Counted from the first letter of the stretch, positions 1-17,699 are shown. The stretch is DNA of 64,000 bases from Salmonella bongori NCTC 12419 (GCF_000252995.1 NC_015761.1:3410001-3474000), one strand, 5' to 3'. Notes: generated by a model from the sequence alone, not told the origin. Numbers and translations: made by a program.

Positions 1-25
1 GTACGAGTCCATCATTTTAAGAATT

Positions 26-2870
<2,845 letters not shown>

Positions 2871-2876
2871 ATGAAT

Positions 2877-2958
2877 GCCTGATGGCACTGTCCTTATCCG
2901 GTCTACGATCGCACGCAGACTGTAGGCTGGATAAAATGTTTACACTGCCATCCGGCAA
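2877..2958. repeat. BIME: two REP units in opposite orientation
   Basis: TGCCTGATGGCACTGTCC..TTATCCGGTCTACG is followed after a short spacer by the inverted counterpart GTAGGCTGGATAAA...GCCATCCGGCA. This is the palindromic-unit pattern of enterobacterial REP/BIME elements. It lies between the convergent malT and glpR genes. Confidence 0.8.
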
Positions 2959-2964
2959 GGGTCT

Positions 2965-3723
2965 TTAGCACAGCTCTAATTGAATATGATGGTCAGCAAT
3001 GACCTGCATCACGCCAGCTGGCGGCAGAGTATCCGTGTAAACCGCGTCTACCATACTAATGCTGCCCATATTTACCATCGCATTACGGCCAAATTTGGAG
3101 TGATCGACCACCAGCATCACATGGCGCGAATTTTCGATAATCGCGCGCTTGGTGCGCACCTCATGGTAATCAAATTCCAGCAAAGAGCCGTCGCTATCAA
3201 TACCGCTGATCCCCAGAATGCCAAAATCCAGACGAAACTGGGCAATGAAATCCTGCGTCGCTTCGCCAATGATACCGCCGTCGCGGCTGCGAAGTTCACC
3301 GCCCGCCAGGATGATACGAAAATCCTCTTTCGCCATCAGCGTATTCGCCACGTTCAGATTGTTGGTGACAATCCGCAGATGGCTATGCCCTAACAGGGCA
3401 TGCGCTACTGCTTCCGGCGTGGTGCCGATATCAATAAACAACGTAGAGCCATTGGGAATCTGCGCCGCGACCTTACGGGCGATACGTTCTTTTTCTTCCG
3501 TTTGCGTCGCCTTACGATCGTGCCACGGCGTGTTCACCGAACTGGACGGCAACGCCGCGCCGCCGTGATGACGCAAAATCATATTCTGTTCCGCCAGATC
3601 GTTCAGATCCCGACGGATGGTTTGCGGGCTGACAGAGAAATGCTCCACCAGTTCTTCGGTGCTGACGTATCCCTGTTTTTTTACCAGTTCAATGATCGCG
3701 TCATGTCGTTGTGTTTGTTTCAT
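2965..3723 (-). CDS. glpR: GlpR, glycerol-3-phosphate regulon repressor (DeoR family)
   Basis: This DNA-binding repressor of glpD, glpFK, glpTQ and glpACB is released by glycerol-3-phosphate. The 252-residue protein has an N-terminal DeoR helix-turn-helix (VSTEELVEHFSVSPQTIRRD, about residues 19-38). It also has a C-terminal sugar-phosphate sensor domain with the family DIGTT and DHSKFG segments. It is the last gene of glpEGR, 79 nt after glpG. Its cognate operator is visible upstream of glpD at 5183-5200. The frame is open over the full length, whereas the E. coli K-12 MG1655 reference carries a frameshifted glpR, so repression should be functional here. Confidence 0.96.
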   Translation of the reverse strand: MKQTQRHDAIIELVKKQGYVSTEELVEHFSVSPQTIRRDLNDLAEQNMILRHHGGAALPSSSVNTPWHDRKATQTEEKERIARKVAAQIPNGSTLFIDIGTTPEAVAHALLGHSHLRIVTNNLNVANTLMAKEDFRIILAGGELRSRDGGIIGEATQDFIAQFRLDFGILGISGIDSDGSLLEFDYHEVRTKRAIIENSRHVMLVVDHSKFGRNAMVNMGSISMVDAVYTDTLPPAGVMQVIADHHIQLELC

Positions 3724-3752
3724 GAATCATCTCTGAAAGTAACCCACCCTGC

Positions 3753-3784
3753 GCCGGAAATCGGCATTGCCTTATCCGGCCTGG
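3753..3784. repeat. REP unit (single)
   Basis: GCCGGAAATCGGCATTGCC followed by TTATCCGGCCTGG has the imperfect-palindrome form of a REP sequence. It sits in the 79-nt gap between glpG and glpR, where it could stabilise the upstream message. Confidence 0.6.
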
Positions 3785-3802
3785 AAAAATATCCCGACCG
3801 TC

Positions 3803-4633
3803 TTATGTTCGTTTTCGCGCATTCAGCGTATCGGCAAAGGCCATCGCTAAACCAACGACTAGCCCGGCGATGTGCGCGCCGTTCGCCATTGACATACCAA
3901 ACCAGTCAAACCAGCCAGCGACTATCCACAATAACGCAAAAATAATTAAACCGCGCTGAAGGTAAATCCCGCTTTGCGGATCGCGTTCCCCACGCAACCA
4001 TACGTAGCCCATCAGCGCGTAAACGACGCCGGACAGCCCGCCAAACCACGGACCGCTAAATTTCTGCTGTACATAACCGCTGAGTAGCGCGCTTATCACC
4101 GTAATGACGATCAATTTACCGCTACCCAGGCGCTTCTCTACCGCACCGCCGAGATACCACCACCACAGTAAATTAAAGAGGATATGCATCAGCGAGAAGT
4201 GCATAAAGATATGGGTAAAGTAGCGCCAGAATTCAAATTTTAAGGCCGGATCGAATGGCCATGCCAGCCAAACCATCGCTGTCTGATCGCCAACGAGATT
4301 CATCACAACATACACCAGCACGCAGGCGGCCATCACACTCCAGGTGACGGGGCCGGCTCTTTCGCGCAACGTAGCGAGAAAGGAGAACTGGCGGTAATGC
4401 AGCCCGCTGTTAGTTTGTCCGGACTGCCAGCTGGCCGCCAGATAACGCGGATCACCGGGATTTTCTATAAATCGCGCCAACTCAGCCTGCACACGATCGG
4501 CCTGCGATTCATCCGCCAGCCAGATATCGCTTTGATTATGTTGTTGAATAGTAAGAATAACGCCCTGTGTCGCCATGTAATCAACAAACGCCTGCGCCAC
4601 GCGGGGATTCGCAAAGGAAGTAATCATCAACAT
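3803..4633 (-). CDS. glpG: GlpG, rhomboid intramembrane serine protease
   Basis: An inner-membrane protease that cleaves within or next to transmembrane helices. The 276 residues comprise a soluble N-terminal domain (to about residue 90) and six transmembrane segments. The nucleophile motif GLSG (Ser201 by E. coli numbering, same length) and the catalytic histidine in GAHIAG (His254) are both present, as is the family WR motif (EFWRYFTH). It is the middle gene of glpEGR, 75 nt from glpE. The start [10 protein letters not shown] matches the known E. coli N-terminus. No signs of damage. Confidence 0.97.
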   Translation of the reverse strand: MLMITSFANPRVAQAFVDYMATQGVILTIQQHNQSDIWLADESQADRVQAELARFIENPGDPRYLAASWQSGQTNSGLHYRQFSFLATLRERAGPVTWSVMAACVLVYVVMNLVGDQTAMVWLAWPFDPALKFEFWRYFTHIFMHFSLMHILFNLLWWWYLGGAVEKRLGSGKLIVITVISALLSGYVQQKFSGPWFGGLSGVVYALMGYVWLRGERDPQSGIYLQRGLIIFALLWIVAGWFDWFGMSMANGAHIAGLVVGLAMAFADTLNARKRT

Positions 4634-4708
4634 TGTTGCTGTCGCTTAGTCCACACAAAAGAAGACAGTATATATACCCTTCTCGCCGGAGGCTGCATCT
4701 TTGTGGAA

Positions 4709-5035
4709 TTAAGCGCCATACGTGACATCAGCAGGGAAATGGCGATGCCAGGCCTCAAAACCGCCATCAATGCTGTAAACCGCATCATAGCCTTGCTGGA
4801 GCAGATACTGCGCGGCGCCTTTACTGCTGTTGCCGTGATAGCACATCACCATCACCGCGGTATCGAAATCATGCTCACGCATAAACACGCCCAACGTATC
4901 GTTGGTCAGATGAAAGGCCTTCGCCGCATGCCCCATGGCATAGCTTTGCGGATCGCGAATATCCACCAGTACTGCTTCGTCCTGCTGCAGTTTCTGATAT
5001 GCCTCTTCAACAGTAATACACTCAAATTGTTCCAT
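4709..5035 (-). CDS. glpE: GlpE, single-domain rhodanese (thiosulfate sulfurtransferase)
   Basis: A cytoplasmic 108-residue protein with one rhodanese domain. The active-site loop CYHGNS supplies the persulfide-forming cysteine (about residue 65), within [25 protein letters not shown] is the family substrate-side motif. It transfers sulfur from thiosulfate to acceptors such as cyanide or thioredoxin in vitro; its physiological role is not settled. It is the first gene of glpEGR and is divergent from glpD, sharing the 198-nt control region. Confidence 0.95.
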   Translation of the reverse strand: MEQFECITVEEAYQKLQQDEAVLVDIRDPQSYAMGHAAKAFHLTNDTLGVFMREHDFDTAVMVMCYHGNSSKGAAQYLLQQGYDAVYSIDGGFEAWHRHFPADVTYGA

Positions 5036-5120
5036 GAATCGCTCTTTCGTTATTGCAGGTGAACCTGATTAAGGCATTTTATCGCCAAGTGTACGCCGAC
5101 GGAGTAGCTTAACGCCATAA

Positions 5121-5214
5121 TGTTATACGTATCACTCTAAAATGTTTTTTCTATGTTACCAATAGCGCGTTTCTTTGCTATTATGTTCGATAACGAACAT
5201 TTTTGAACTTTAAC
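5121..5214 (+). promoter_or_regulatory. glpD promoter with CRP-like site and GlpR operator
   Basis: The -35 is TTACCA (5156-5161), with a 17-nt spacer to the -10 TATTAT (5179-5184). A near-perfect palindrome ATGTTCGATAACGAACAT (5183-5200) overlaps the -10 and start point and matches the GlpR operator consensus. A second, weaker half-match follows to about 5214. TGTTA-N6-TCACT at 5121-5136 has CRP-site spacing and is centred about 62 bp upstream of the expected start. Repression by GlpR and activation by CRP are established for E. coli glpD. Confidence 0.85.
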
Positions 5215-5233
5215 GAAAGTGCAAGAGGACAGC

Positions 5234-6742
5234 ATGGAAACCAAAGATCTGATCGTGATAGGCGGGGGCATTAACGGTGCGGGCATCGCGGCTGATGCCG
5301 CCGGACGCGGTTTGTCTGTACTCATGCTGGAAGCACAGGATTTGGCCTGCGCGACCTCTTCCGCCAGTTCTAAACTTATCCACGGCGGCTTACGCTACCT
5401 GGAACACTATGAATTTCGGCTGGTCAGCGAAGCGCTGGCAGAACGTGAAGTACTGTTGAAAATGGCGCCGCATATTGCCTTCCCGATGCGCTTTCGTCTG
5501 CCGCATCGCCCGCATTTACGTCCGGCATGGATGATTCGCATTGGTCTGTTTATGTACGATCACCTGGGAAAACGTACCAGTTTACCCGGCTCTACCAGCG
5601 TGCGTTTTGGCGCAGATTCGGTGCTGAAACCCGAAATCGTGCGCGGTTTCGAATATTCGGACTGCTGGGTAGATGATGCCCGTCTGGTGCTGGCCAATGC
5701 GCAGATGGTGGTACACCAGGGCGGGGAAGTTCTTACCCGCACGCGTGCAACCTCCGCTCGCCGGGAGAAGGGTCTGTGGATTGTCGAAGCGGAAGATATC
5801 GATACGGGTAAAAAATATATCTGGCAGGCGCGCGGACTGGTCAACGCGACCGGGCCGTGGGTCAAACAGTTCTTCGACGAAGGGATGCACCTGCCGTCGC
5901 CTTATGGCATCCGCCTGATCAAAGGCAGCCATATCGTTGTGCCACGCGTCCATAATCAGAAGCAGGCGTATATTCTGCAAAACGAAGATAAACGAATCGT
6001 CTTTGTCATCCCATGGATGGAAGAGTTTTCGATCATCGGCACAACCGATGTTGAATATAAAGGCGATCCGAAAGCAGTAAAAATTGAAGAAAGTGAAATT
6101 AATTACCTGTTGAAGGTTTATAACGCGCATTTCCAAAAGCAATTGGGACGCGATGACATCGTCTGGACATACTCCGGCGTGCGTCCGCTGTGTGATGATG
6201 AGTCTGACTCACCGCAGGCTATTACTCGTGATTACACCCTGGATATCCACGATGAAAACGGCAAAGCACCGCTGCTTTCCGTGTTTGGCGGTAAGCTGAC
6301 GACCTACCGTAAGCTGGCCGAACACGCGATGGAAAAACTGGCGCCCTGGTATCCAGGCATCGGGCCGGCATGGACCAAAACGTGCGTACTGCCCGGCGGC
6401 GACATCGACGGCAGCCGCGAAGATTACGCGGCCAAACTGCGTCGTCGTTATCCGTTCCTGACGGAATCGCTGGCGCGCCACTATTCGCGTACTTACGGCA
6501 GCAATACAGAGTGGATTCTCGGCGAAGCCACGTCACTGCTTGATTTAGGCGAAGATTTCGGCCATGAGTTTTACGAAGCGGAACTCAAATATCTGGTGGA
6601 TCACGAATGGGTGCGCCGTACTGAAGACGCTATCTGGCGACGCACCAAAGAAGGCATGTGGCTGACCGCTGAGCAGCAGTCGCGCATTACCCAGTGGCTG
6701 GCGGAGTATGTTGGCAAACGCCAGCTGTCGCTGGCGTCGTAA
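5234..6742 (+). CDS. glpD: GlpD, aerobic glycerol-3-phosphate dehydrogenase
   Basis: A membrane-associated flavoenzyme that oxidises sn-glycerol-3-phosphate to dihydroxyacetone phosphate and passes electrons to quinone. The protein has 502 residues. The FAD-binding GGGINGAG motif is at residues 10-17, SSKLIHGGLRYLE follows, and FGGKLTTYRKLAE lies in the C-terminal half. An in-frame GTG at 5219 exists, but the ATG at 5234 gives the known N-terminus METKDLIVIGGG and has the Shine-Dalgarno AGAGGA just upstream. It is divergent from glpEGR and controlled by the GlpR operator at 5183-5200. Confidence 0.97.
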   Translation: METKDLIVIGGGINGAGIAADAAGRGLSVLMLEAQDLACATSSASSKLIHGGLRYLEHYEFRLVSEALAEREVLLKMAPHIAFPMRFRLPHRPHLRPAWMIRIGLFMYDHLGKRTSLPGSTSVRFGADSVLKPEIVRGFEYSDCWVDDARLVLANAQMVVHQGGEVLTRTRATSARREKGLWIVEAEDIDTGKKYIWQARGLVNATGPWVKQFFDEGMHLPSPYGIRLIKGSHIVVPRVHNQKQAYILQNEDKRIVFVIPWMEEFSIIGTTDVEYKGDPKAVKIEESEINYLLKVYNAHFQKQLGRDDIVWTYSGVRPLCDDESDSPQAITRDYTLDIHDENGKAPLLSVFGGKLTTYRKLAEHAMEKLAPWYPGIGPAWTKTCVLPGGDIDGSREDYAAKLRRRYPFLTESLARHYSRTYGSNTEWILGEATSLLDLGEDFGHEFYEAELKYLVDHEWVRRTEDAIWRRTKEGMWLTAEQQSRITQWLAEYVGKRQLSLAS

Positions 6743-6748
6743 TAAACA

Positions 6749-6806
6749 GCCGGATGGCGGCTAACGCTTTGTCCGGCCTACATGCCTGACGTAGGCCGGA
6801 CATGGC
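6749..6806. repeat. BIME: paired REP units
   Basis: GCCGGATGGCGGCTAACGC..GTCCGGCCTACA is followed by the inverted unit GTAGGCCGGACATGGCGA. It lies between the convergent glpD and glgP genes. Confidence 0.8.
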
Positions 6807-6809
6807 GAA

Positions 6810-10709
<3,900 letters not shown>

Positions 10710-10710
<1 letters not shown>

Positions 10711-12005
10711 TATCGCTCCTGTTTGACCTGCAGTTTGCGCAGCATTTCACGCGTGACCAGTACAATACCTTCCTCTGAACGGTAGAAACGACGAGCGTCC
10801 TCTTCCGCATTTTCACCAATCACCATGCCTTCCGGAATAATACAGGCACGGTCAATAATACAACGACGTAAGCGGCAGGAGCGCCCAACCCAAACCTCAG
10901 GTAACAACACTGCCGAATCAATATTACAAAAAGAATTTATTCTTACCCGTGGGAAGAGCACAGATTGCACCACCACCGAACCGGAGATAATGCAGCCGCC
11001 GGAGACCAGCGAGTTCAGCGTCATGCCATGGCTACCGGAGCGGTCCTGCACGAATTTCGCAGGCGGTAGCGATTCCATATGCGTACGGATAGGCCAGTTC
11101 TGGTCATACATATCCAGCTCCGGCGTTACCGAGGCTAAATCCAGGTTCGCTTTCCAGTAAGCTTCCAACGTACCTACATCACGCCAGTACGGCTCGGCAT
11201 CCGGATCAGACTGCACGCAGGAAAGCGGGAAAGGATGCGCGTAAGCCATGCCTTCGCGGGTGATTTTCGGGATAATGTCTTTACCAAAATCGTGGCTGGA
11301 AGCGTTATCTTTATCGTCTTCCGCCAGCAGTTCATACAGATAATCAGCGTCAAAAACGTAAATACCCATACTGGCCAGCGCTTTAGTATCGTCACCAGGC
11401 ATAGCGGGAGGGTTAGCTGGTTTTTCAACAAAATCAATAATCTTATCGCTTTCATCTACCGCCATCACACCGAACGCCGTCGCTTCTTTTATCGGTACTG
11501 GCATACAGGCCACTGTGCAACGCGCGCCCTTTTCAACGTGATCGATCAACATGCGCGAGTAATCCTGCTTGTAGATATGATCGCCCGCCAGGATGACGAC
11601 ATACTCCGCTTTATAGCGACGAATAATGTCCAGGTTCTGGGTCACGGCGTCCGCCGTACCGCGATACCAGTTTTCACCCTGCATTCGCTGTTGTGCGGGC
11701 AACAGATCGACAAACTCGTTCATCTCTTCGCTAAACAGCGACCAACCGCGTTGAATATGCTGCACCAGCGTGTGGGACTGATACTGGGTAATCACGCCGA
11801 TACGGCGAATCCCGGAGTTCAGACAATTGGATAAGGCAAAATCGATGATGCGGAACTTCCCGCCAAAGTGGACGGCGGGCTTGGCGCGTTTGTTGGTTAA
11901 ATCTTTTAATCGCGTGCCGCGGCCGCCGGCCAGGATTAGGGCAACAGATTTCAGTGGCAGCTGGCGCGCCAACATTAAACGATCGTTCTTCTCTAAACTC
12001 ACCAT
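10710..12005 (-). CDS. glgC: GlgC, glucose-1-phosphate adenylyltransferase
   Basis: This makes ADP-glucose from ATP and glucose-1-phosphate, the committed and allosterically controlled step of glycogen synthesis. The 431-residue protein begins MVSLEKND. The nucleotide motif GGRGTRL is at residues 27-33, and Lys39, the fructose-1,6-bisphosphate site in E. coli, is conserved. A left-handed beta-helix forms the C-terminus. The frame could extend 12 codons upstream, but MVSLEK is the established start and is preceded by AAGGAGTTA. It starts 14 nt after the glgX stop. Confidence 0.97.
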
Positions 12006-12019
12006 GATTAACTCCTTTT

Positions 12020-13996
12020 TTATCCTCTCTGGAACACACACAGTCCATGCGCAGGTCCCTGCCAGACAGCCGTTATCACCGGATTATCCTCTCCAGCGAA
12101 TGGGGGAACGGCGCGCCATTCCCCTTCGGGTAAATCAATATCTGTCACCTCAAGCGTGGCGTTTATCGCAATCAAAAAACGGTCCGACAGCAGTATTTGC
12201 ATCAGCTTAGGTCCGTTTTGCCACTCCTCCGCACTTAAGGGTTGTGCGCGTTTATTGAGCCAACGCACGTTGCCATCGCCTTCTTCCCACCAGCTATCGC
12301 CGATTAATGCCGGTATCTGCTGGCGCAAACGAATCAACGCGGCGGTAAAGGTGGTTAACCCACGGTTTGCCTGCCGCCAGTCCAGCCAGGTTAAGGCATT
12401 ATCCTGGCAGTAGGCGTTGTTGTTGCCGTACTGACTATGACCATGTTCATCACCCGCCAGCAGCATCGGCGTTCCCTGAGAGAGCAACAGCGTCGCCAGC
12501 AGCGCGTGTATGCTGTCGCGTCGCCGCTCAATGACATCAAGCGGACCGCCTAATCCTTCTTTACCATGATTGTCACTGTAATTATTGTTGGTGCCGTCGC
12601 GATTTTCCTCACCGTTCGCCTCATTGTGTTTCTGATTGAAACAAACACAGTCCCGCAGTGTAAAACCGTCATGCGCTGTAATCAGATTGACGGAGGCGCC
12701 AGGCCTGCGGCCATGACGTTTAAACAGATCGCTGGAGGCAGCGAAGCGACAAGCAAATTCTCCGGTTGTCAGGTTGCGCGGCAACCAGAAACGGCGGGCC
12801 GCATCGCGAAAATGATCGTTCCACTCAGCAAACGGCGGCGGGAAATTGCCCACCTGATATCCCCCCTCGCCGATATCCCATGGTTCAGCGATAAGCTTGA
12901 CCGCGGATAACACGGGACAGGCTTTAATCGCGGCAAACAGCGGCGCATCCTGACGAAAAACCGGGGTACGCCCCATAACGGACGCCAAATCAAAACGAAA
13001 ACCATCGACATGGCAGCTTTCCACCCAATAGCGCAAACACTCGCACGCGTACTCCACTACGCCGGGATGGCTTAAATTGAGCGTGTTGCCACATCCCGTC
13101 CAGTTGTGATAATCGCCATCGTCTCTTATCCAATAATAGCTACGGTTATCAATTCCGCGCAGGGAGAAGGTCGGCCCCTCCAGATCCAGCTCAGCACTGT
13201 GGTTCAACACAATGTCCAGAATGACTTCAATTCCCGCGCGATGCAGCGCTTTCACCGCATCGCGAAATTCGTTCAACGCCGTCTCCGGCGAACTGGCCCA
13301 GGCGGGATGCAGCGCGAACATCGCCATCGGGTTATAACCCCAATAGTTCGTCAGCCCCATTCGCTGCAGACGCGGCTCGCTGGCAAACTGCGCCACAGGC
13401 AACAGTTCCAGCGCCGTAATGCCAAGCTGTTTGAAGTACTCCACCATGACCGGATGGCCGAGCGCCTTATAGGTGCCGCGTATCTGTTGAGGAAGATCCG
13501 GATGCAGGTACGTGAGGCCTTTGACATGGGCTTCATAAATGACCGTTTTTCCCCACGGCGTGCGCGGCGGGACATCATCTTCCCAATCATAATGGTCGCT
13601 GGTTATCACGCTTTTCGGCGCAATCGCGGCGTTATCGCGGTAATCCGGTTGATCATGTCCGCTGTGCAACAGCGGATGATCTTTTAGCTCGCCCTCAACC
13701 CGGCGCGCATAAGGGTCAAGCAATAATTTTGCCGGATTAAACCGATGTCCCTGCGCTGGTTGCCACGGACCATGTACACGATAGCCGTAACGCAGGCCGG
13801 GTCTGGCGCCAGCCAGATAACCGTGCCAGACATCACCGCTACGCCCAGGGAGATCGTAACGGTGTTCATCCCCCCGGGAATCAAATACACACAGCTCTAC
13901 ACGTTCTGCATGGGCGGAAAAGAGCGTGAAATTCACGCCACAGCCGTCATACGTTGCGCCATGCGGCGTTGCTTCGCCGATTGCAAGCTGCGTCAT
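12020..13996 (-). CDS. glgX: GlgX, glycogen debranching enzyme (limit dextrin alpha-1,6-glucohydrolase)
   Basis: A GH13 enzyme that removes short branches left by GlgP. The 658-residue protein has an N-terminal CBM48-like domain and then a catalytic barrel. The nucleophile segment is [10 protein letters not shown], the acid segment LIAEPWDIG and the third carboxylate is in [11 protein letters not shown]. Its start overlaps the glgB stop by 4 nt (ATGA), so the two are probably translationally coupled. It is one residue longer than I remember for E. coli, and normal. Confidence 0.96.
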   Translation of the reverse strand: MTQLAIGEATPHGATYDGCGVNFTLFSAHAERVELCVFDSRGDEHRYDLPGRSGDVWHGYLAGARPGLRYGYRVHGPWQPAQGHRFNPAKLLLDPYARRVEGELKDHPLLHSGHDQPDYRDNAAIAPKSVITSDHYDWEDDVPPRTPWGKTVIYEAHVKGLTYLHPDLPQQIRGTYKALGHPVMVEYFKQLGITALELLPVAQFASEPRLQRMGLTNYWGYNPMAMFALHPAWASSPETALNEFRDAVKALHRAGIEVILDIVLNHSAELDLEGPTFSLRGIDNRSYYWIRDDGDYHNWTGCGNTLNLSHPGVVEYACECLRYWVESCHVDGFRFDLASVMGRTPVFRQDAPLFAAIKACPVLSAVKLIAEPWDIGEGGYQVGNFPPPFAEWNDHFRDAARRFWLPRNLTTGEFACRFAASSDLFKRHGRRPGASVNLITAHDGFTLRDCVCFNQKHNEANGEENRDGTNNNYSDNHGKEGLGGPLDVIERRRDSIHALLATLLLSQGTPMLLAGDEHGHSQYGNNNAYCQDNALTWLDWRQANRGLTTFTAALIRLRQQIPALIGDSWWEEGDGNVRWLNKRAQPLSAEEWQNGPKLMQILLSDRFLIAINATLEVTDIDLPEGEWRAVPPFAGEDNPVITAVWQGPAHGLCVFQRG

Positions 13997-16179
13997 TCCC
14001 CCTCCCGCATCAGCCAGATCGTCGCCAGCGGCGGCAAGGTCAGGCTAAGAGAGTGCGGACGGCCATGACTTTCGATCTCATCGCTATGTACCACGCCACC
14101 ATTGCCAGCGTTGCTACCGTGATAATGCATTGAGTCAGTATTGAGGATTTCACGCCAGCGTCCTGGCTGGTTGATGCCAAAGCGATAGTCGTGACGGGGA
14201 ACAGGCGTAAAGTTGCTGGCAATAATAATCTCGTTACCGGCTTTATCGCGACGCACGAAAATAAACACCGAGCGCTCATGGTCATCGACCACCAGCCACT
14301 CAAAGCCGTAAGCATCAAAATCCAGCTCATGCAGCGCCTTATGGTGGCGATAGGTGTGGTTGAGATCGCGCACCAGACGCTGAACACCGTGGTGCCAGTT
14401 ATCTCCCCCTTCCAACAGATGCCAGTCGAGACTGACGTCATGGTTCCACTCGCGTCCCTGGGCAAATTCATTGCCCATAAACAACAGTTTCTTACCGGGG
14501 AAGGCCCACATCCAGCCATAGTAGGCGCGCAGGTTGGCGAATTTCTGCCACGCATCGCCCGGCATACGATCGAGGATAGATTTTTTACCGTGAACGACTT
14601 CATCGTGCGACAGCGGCAGGACAAAATTTTCGGTATGGTTATACACCATGCCGAAGGTGAGCTTATCGTGATGGTACTGGCGGTAGACCGGGTCCAGCTT
14701 CATGTAGTCCAGAGTGTCATGCATCCAGCCCAGATTCCACTTGTACCAGAACCCCAGTCCCCCCATTTCTGGCGGACGCGTCACGCCGGCAAAGTCTGTC
14801 GACTCTTCGGCCATGCTGACCGCGCCAGGCACCTGTTCGCCAATAATGCGGTTGGTATTACGCAGAAACTCAATGGCTTCCAGGTTTTCACGACCGCCGA
14901 ACTCGTTCGGGATCCACTCGCCTTCTTTACGGCTGTAGTCGCGGTAAATCATAGAGGCCACCGCATCCACACGCAGCGCATCAATCCCGAAACGCTCTAT
15001 CCAGTACAGAGCATTACCCACCAGGTAGTTACTGACCTCACGACGGCCATAATTATAAATCAACGTGTTCCAGTCCTGGTGATACCCCTCGCGCGGATCG
15101 CTGTGCTCATAGAGGTGCGTACCGTCAAACTCCGCCAGGCTAAACTCATCGGACGGAAAATGGCCCGGTACCCAGTCGAGAATGACATTCAGTCCTGCCG
15201 CGTGAGCTGCATTGATGAAATAGCGGAAATCATCACGCGTGCCGAACCGACGGGTGGGGGCATAAAGCCCGGTTGGCTGGTAGCCCCAGCTGCCGTCAAA
15301 CGGATGTTCGTTAACCGGCAAGAGTTCAAGGTGCGTAAAGCCCATCCATTTGGCGTAAGGCACAAGCTGATCGGCCAGTTCACGGTAGCTCAGCCAGAAG
15401 TTGTTATCCGTATGGCGTCGCCATGAACCTAAATGCACCTCGTAAATCGAGATCGGCGCGTCAAACCGATTGGCTTTTTGTCGTTCTTCGCTTTGCGTCA
15501 CCTTCTCCGGCAAGCCGCAGATCATCGACGCCGTTTCCGGACGCATCTGCGCCTCAAAGGCATACGGGTCAGCTTTAATGCGCAGATTTCCATTCGCGTC
15601 GAGCAGTTCGAATTTATACAGTTGCCCATTATGCGCGCCAGGGATAAACAGCTCCCAAATACCGCTCTCTTTGCGCAGACGCATCGGGTGGCGACGGCCA
15701 TCCCAGTAGTTAAATTGTCCTACAACCGAAACGCGGCGGGCATTAGGCGCCCAGACAGAAAATCGGGTACCGGTGACACCGTCCATCGTATCAGCGTGCG
15801 CACCCAGCGTTTCATAAGGACGCAGGTGAGTACCTTCCGATAACAGCCAGGCATCCATTTCCTGAATCAATGGACCAAAACGGTAAGGATCGTCGATCAG
15901 ATTTTGCTGTCCGTGCCAGACCACGGCGAGCTGATAGCGAAAGAAATTTTTACGTCTGGGTAAAACGCCGCAGAAAAAACCGCGAGCATCGAGACATTCC
16001 AGTTTGCCGACTTTACGTCCGGTTTTGGTCTCAATCACCCATACGTCGGTGGCGTCAGGTAATAGGGCGCGGACTTCCAGTCCGGCTTGGGTCTGGTGCA
16101 TTCCGAGTACGGAAAAAGGGTCCGCAAAATGTCCTGCAATTAGCGCATTAATCACGTCTCTATCGATACGACTGGACAT
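13993..16179 (-). CDS. glgB: GlgB, 1,4-alpha-glucan branching enzyme
   Basis: A GH13 branching enzyme that introduces alpha-1,6 branches into glycogen. The 728-residue protein has two N-terminal immunoglobulin-like/CBM48 modules and a catalytic barrel. The nucleophile is in [12 protein letters not shown] and the general acid in [22 protein letters not shown] is also present. It is the first gene of glgBXCAP. The 349-nt region upstream holds its promoter, a strong inverted repeat (16306-16330) and the asd terminator. Confidence 0.97.
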   Translation of the reverse strand: MSSRIDRDVINALIAGHFADPFSVLGMHQTQAGLEVRALLPDATDVWVIETKTGRKVGKLECLDARGFFCGVLPRRKNFFRYQLAVVWHGQQNLIDDPYRFGPLIQEMDAWLLSEGTHLRPYETLGAHADTMDGVTGTRFSVWAPNARRVSVVGQFNYWDGRRHPMRLRKESGIWELFIPGAHNGQLYKFELLDANGNLRIKADPYAFEAQMRPETASMICGLPEKVTQSEERQKANRFDAPISIYEVHLGSWRRHTDNNFWLSYRELADQLVPYAKWMGFTHLELLPVNEHPFDGSWGYQPTGLYAPTRRFGTRDDFRYFINAAHAAGLNVILDWVPGHFPSDEFSLAEFDGTHLYEHSDPREGYHQDWNTLIYNYGRREVSNYLVGNALYWIERFGIDALRVDAVASMIYRDYSRKEGEWIPNEFGGRENLEAIEFLRNTNRIIGEQVPGAVSMAEESTDFAGVTRPPEMGGLGFWYKWNLGWMHDTLDYMKLDPVYRQYHHDKLTFGMVYNHTENFVLPLSHDEVVHGKKSILDRMPGDAWQKFANLRAYYGWMWAFPGKKLLFMGNEFAQGREWNHDVSLDWHLLEGGDNWHHGVQRLVRDLNHTYRHHKALHELDFDAYGFEWLVVDDHERSVFIFVRRDKAGNEIIIASNFTPVPRHDYRFGINQPGRWREILNTDSMHYHGSNAGNGGVVHSDEIESHGRPHSLSLTLPPLATIWLMREGE

Positions 16180-16305
16180 GGTTTGTCATCCTGTTTTGTG
16201 GCGTCACTCCATCGCACTGAATTCAACATCCGGTAGTGACACTTCTTTGACCTGAACGGCGCAGCACACTGTGCATCCTCTCTGCGTCGTCCTACCTTCA
16301 GGTTA

Positions 16306-16330
16306 GGCTTAATCCCCGCGGGATTAAGCC
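16306..16330. repeat. perfect 11-bp inverted repeat in the glgB leader region
   Basis: The arm GGCTTAATCCC, a 3-nt loop CGC and the arm GGGATTAAGCC form an exact palindrome about 130 nt upstream of the glgB start. No T-run follows on either strand, so it is not a standard terminator. It may be an operator, a leader structure in the glg message or a message-stabilising hairpin. Otherwise the asd-glgB gap (16180-16528) holds only the terminator and REP listed next. Confidence 0.7.
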
Positions 16331-16405
16331 ACCCTTAAAGAATAGCCAATGCTCTGCTTAACTCCTGATAAAAATGAAACATCTGCGTTTACTCCTGTAT
16401 TACGC

Positions 16406-16428
16406 AAAAAAAGGGTGACAATGCACCC
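16406..16428 (-). terminator. rho-independent terminator after asd
   Basis: Read on the minus strand, GGGTG-CATTGT-CACCC forms a 5-bp GC-rich stem followed directly by a run of T residues. It is positioned between the asd stop and the glgB leader. Confidence 0.75.
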
Positions 16429-16453
16429 CTGGTTCAACACAAATTCCCCCGCC

Positions 16454-16513
16454 GGATGGCGGCGCGAACGCGCCTTATCCGGCCTACTGGAGAACCACAC
16501 GCAGGCCCGATAA
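16454..16513. repeat. REP unit plus degenerate partner
   Basis: GCCGGATGGCGGCGCGAACGC and then CTTATCCGGCCTAC form a canonical REP unit. It is followed by GCAGGCCCGATAAGC, a decayed inverted unit. It lies between asd and its terminator. Confidence 0.75.
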
Positions 16514-16528
16514 GCGCTGCAATAGCCG

Positions 16529-17635
16529 CTACGCCAGTTGGCGCAGCATACGACGCAACGGTTCAGCGGCGCCCCATAATAACTGGTCGCCTACGGTAAA
16601 CGCCGACAGAAACTCCGGCCCCATATTCAGTTTACGCAGACGCCCAACCGGCGTGGTCAGCGTCCCCGTTACCGCCGCCGGCGTTAATTCGCGCATGGTG
16701 ATATCACGATCATTCGGCACCACTTTCGCCCACGGATTATGTGCCGCCAGCAGCTCTTCCACCGTCGGAATGGACACATCTTTTTTCAATTTGATGGTGA
16801 ATGCCTGACTGTGGCAGCGCAGCGCGCCAACACGCACGCACAGACCATCAACCGGAATCACCGATGCGGTATTGAGAATCTTGTTGGTTTCCGCCTGGCC
16901 TTTCCACTCTTCGCGGCTCTGACCGTTATCGAGTTGTTTATCAATCCAGGGGATCAGACTGCCCGCCAGCGGCACGCCGAAGTTATCGACCGGCAGCTCG
17001 CCACTGCGGGTTAATGCTGTCACTTTGCGTTCGATATCGAGAATGGCGGAAGATGGCGTCGCCAGCTCATCAGCCACATGGCCATACAACTGGCCCATTT
17101 GGGTTAACAGCTCACGCATATGGCGAGCGCCGCCGCCGGAGGCAGCCTGGTAGGTCGCGACGGATACCCAGTCAACGAGATTATGGGCAAAAAGCCCCCC
17201 CAGCGACATTAGCATCAGACTAACGGTACAGTTACCGCCCACAAAGGTCTTCACGCCCTTGTTGAGTCCGTCGGTAATGACATCCTGGTTGACCGGGTCG
17301 AGAATAATAATGGCATCATCTTTCATGCGCAGCGTAGAAGCCGCATCAATCCAGTACCCCTGCCATCCGCTTTCGCGCAGCTTTGGATAAATTTCGTTGG
17401 TATAATCGCCGCCCTGGCAGGTCACGATGATATCGAGCGCTTTTAGCGCATCCAGATCAAAAGCGTCCTGTAGCGTGCCGGTGGCGTTGTCGCCGAAGGT
17501 CGGCGCCGCTTGCCCGAACTGGGAAGTAGAAAAGAAAACAGGGCGAATCGCGTCAAAATCGCGCTCCTCTACCATGCGTTGCATGAGAACAGAACCGACC
17601 ATTCCGCGCCAGCCGATAAAACCAACATTTTTCAT
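16529..17635 (-). CDS. asd: Asd, aspartate-semialdehyde dehydrogenase
   Basis: This NADPH-dependent enzyme converts aspartyl phosphate to aspartate semialdehyde, the branch point to lysine/diaminopimelate, threonine and methionine. The 368-residue protein has the NADP-binding GWRGMVGS at the N-terminus, the catalytic cysteine in GGNCTVSLM (about residue 136) and [11 protein letters not shown]. The frame extends 28 codons upstream, but [11 protein letters not shown] is the known start and is preceded by a GCAGGA Shine-Dalgarno. It appears monocistronic, with a promoter at about 17700-17727 and a terminator at 16406-16428. Confidence 0.97.
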   Translation of the reverse strand: MKNVGFIGWRGMVGSVLMQRMVEERDFDAIRPVFFSTSQFGQAAPTFGDNATGTLQDAFDLDALKALDIIVTCQGGDYTNEIYPKLRESGWQGYWIDAASTLRMKDDAIIILDPVNQDVITDGLNKGVKTFVGGNCTVSLMLMSLGGLFAHNLVDWVSVATYQAASGGGARHMRELLTQMGQLYGHVADELATPSSAILDIERKVTALTRSGELPVDNFGVPLAGSLIPWIDKQLDNGQSREEWKGQAETNKILNTASVIPVDGLCVRVGALRCHSQAFTIKLKKDVSIPTVEELLAAHNPWAKVVPNDRDITMRELTPAAVTGTLTTPVGRLRKLNMGPEFLSAFTVGDQLLWGAAEPLRRMLRQLA

Positions 17636-17699
17636 AGCGTTTTTTTCCTGCAAAGAGATGTGCTGTGTATGCGCGCCAGTATCCTGTGGCGCATTCTTC

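Noticed and set aside
14191..15426. 411-codon open frame antisense to glgB
   Set aside because: It lies entirely opposite a conserved catalytic gene, its translation shows no domain or signal, and it follows the GC-skewed codon pattern of the sense gene.
16180..16528. Possible lysine-type riboswitch near asd or glgB
   Set aside because: The inverted repeats are short and simple, no multi-helix aptamer is visible, and the asd leader itself is only about 65 nt.
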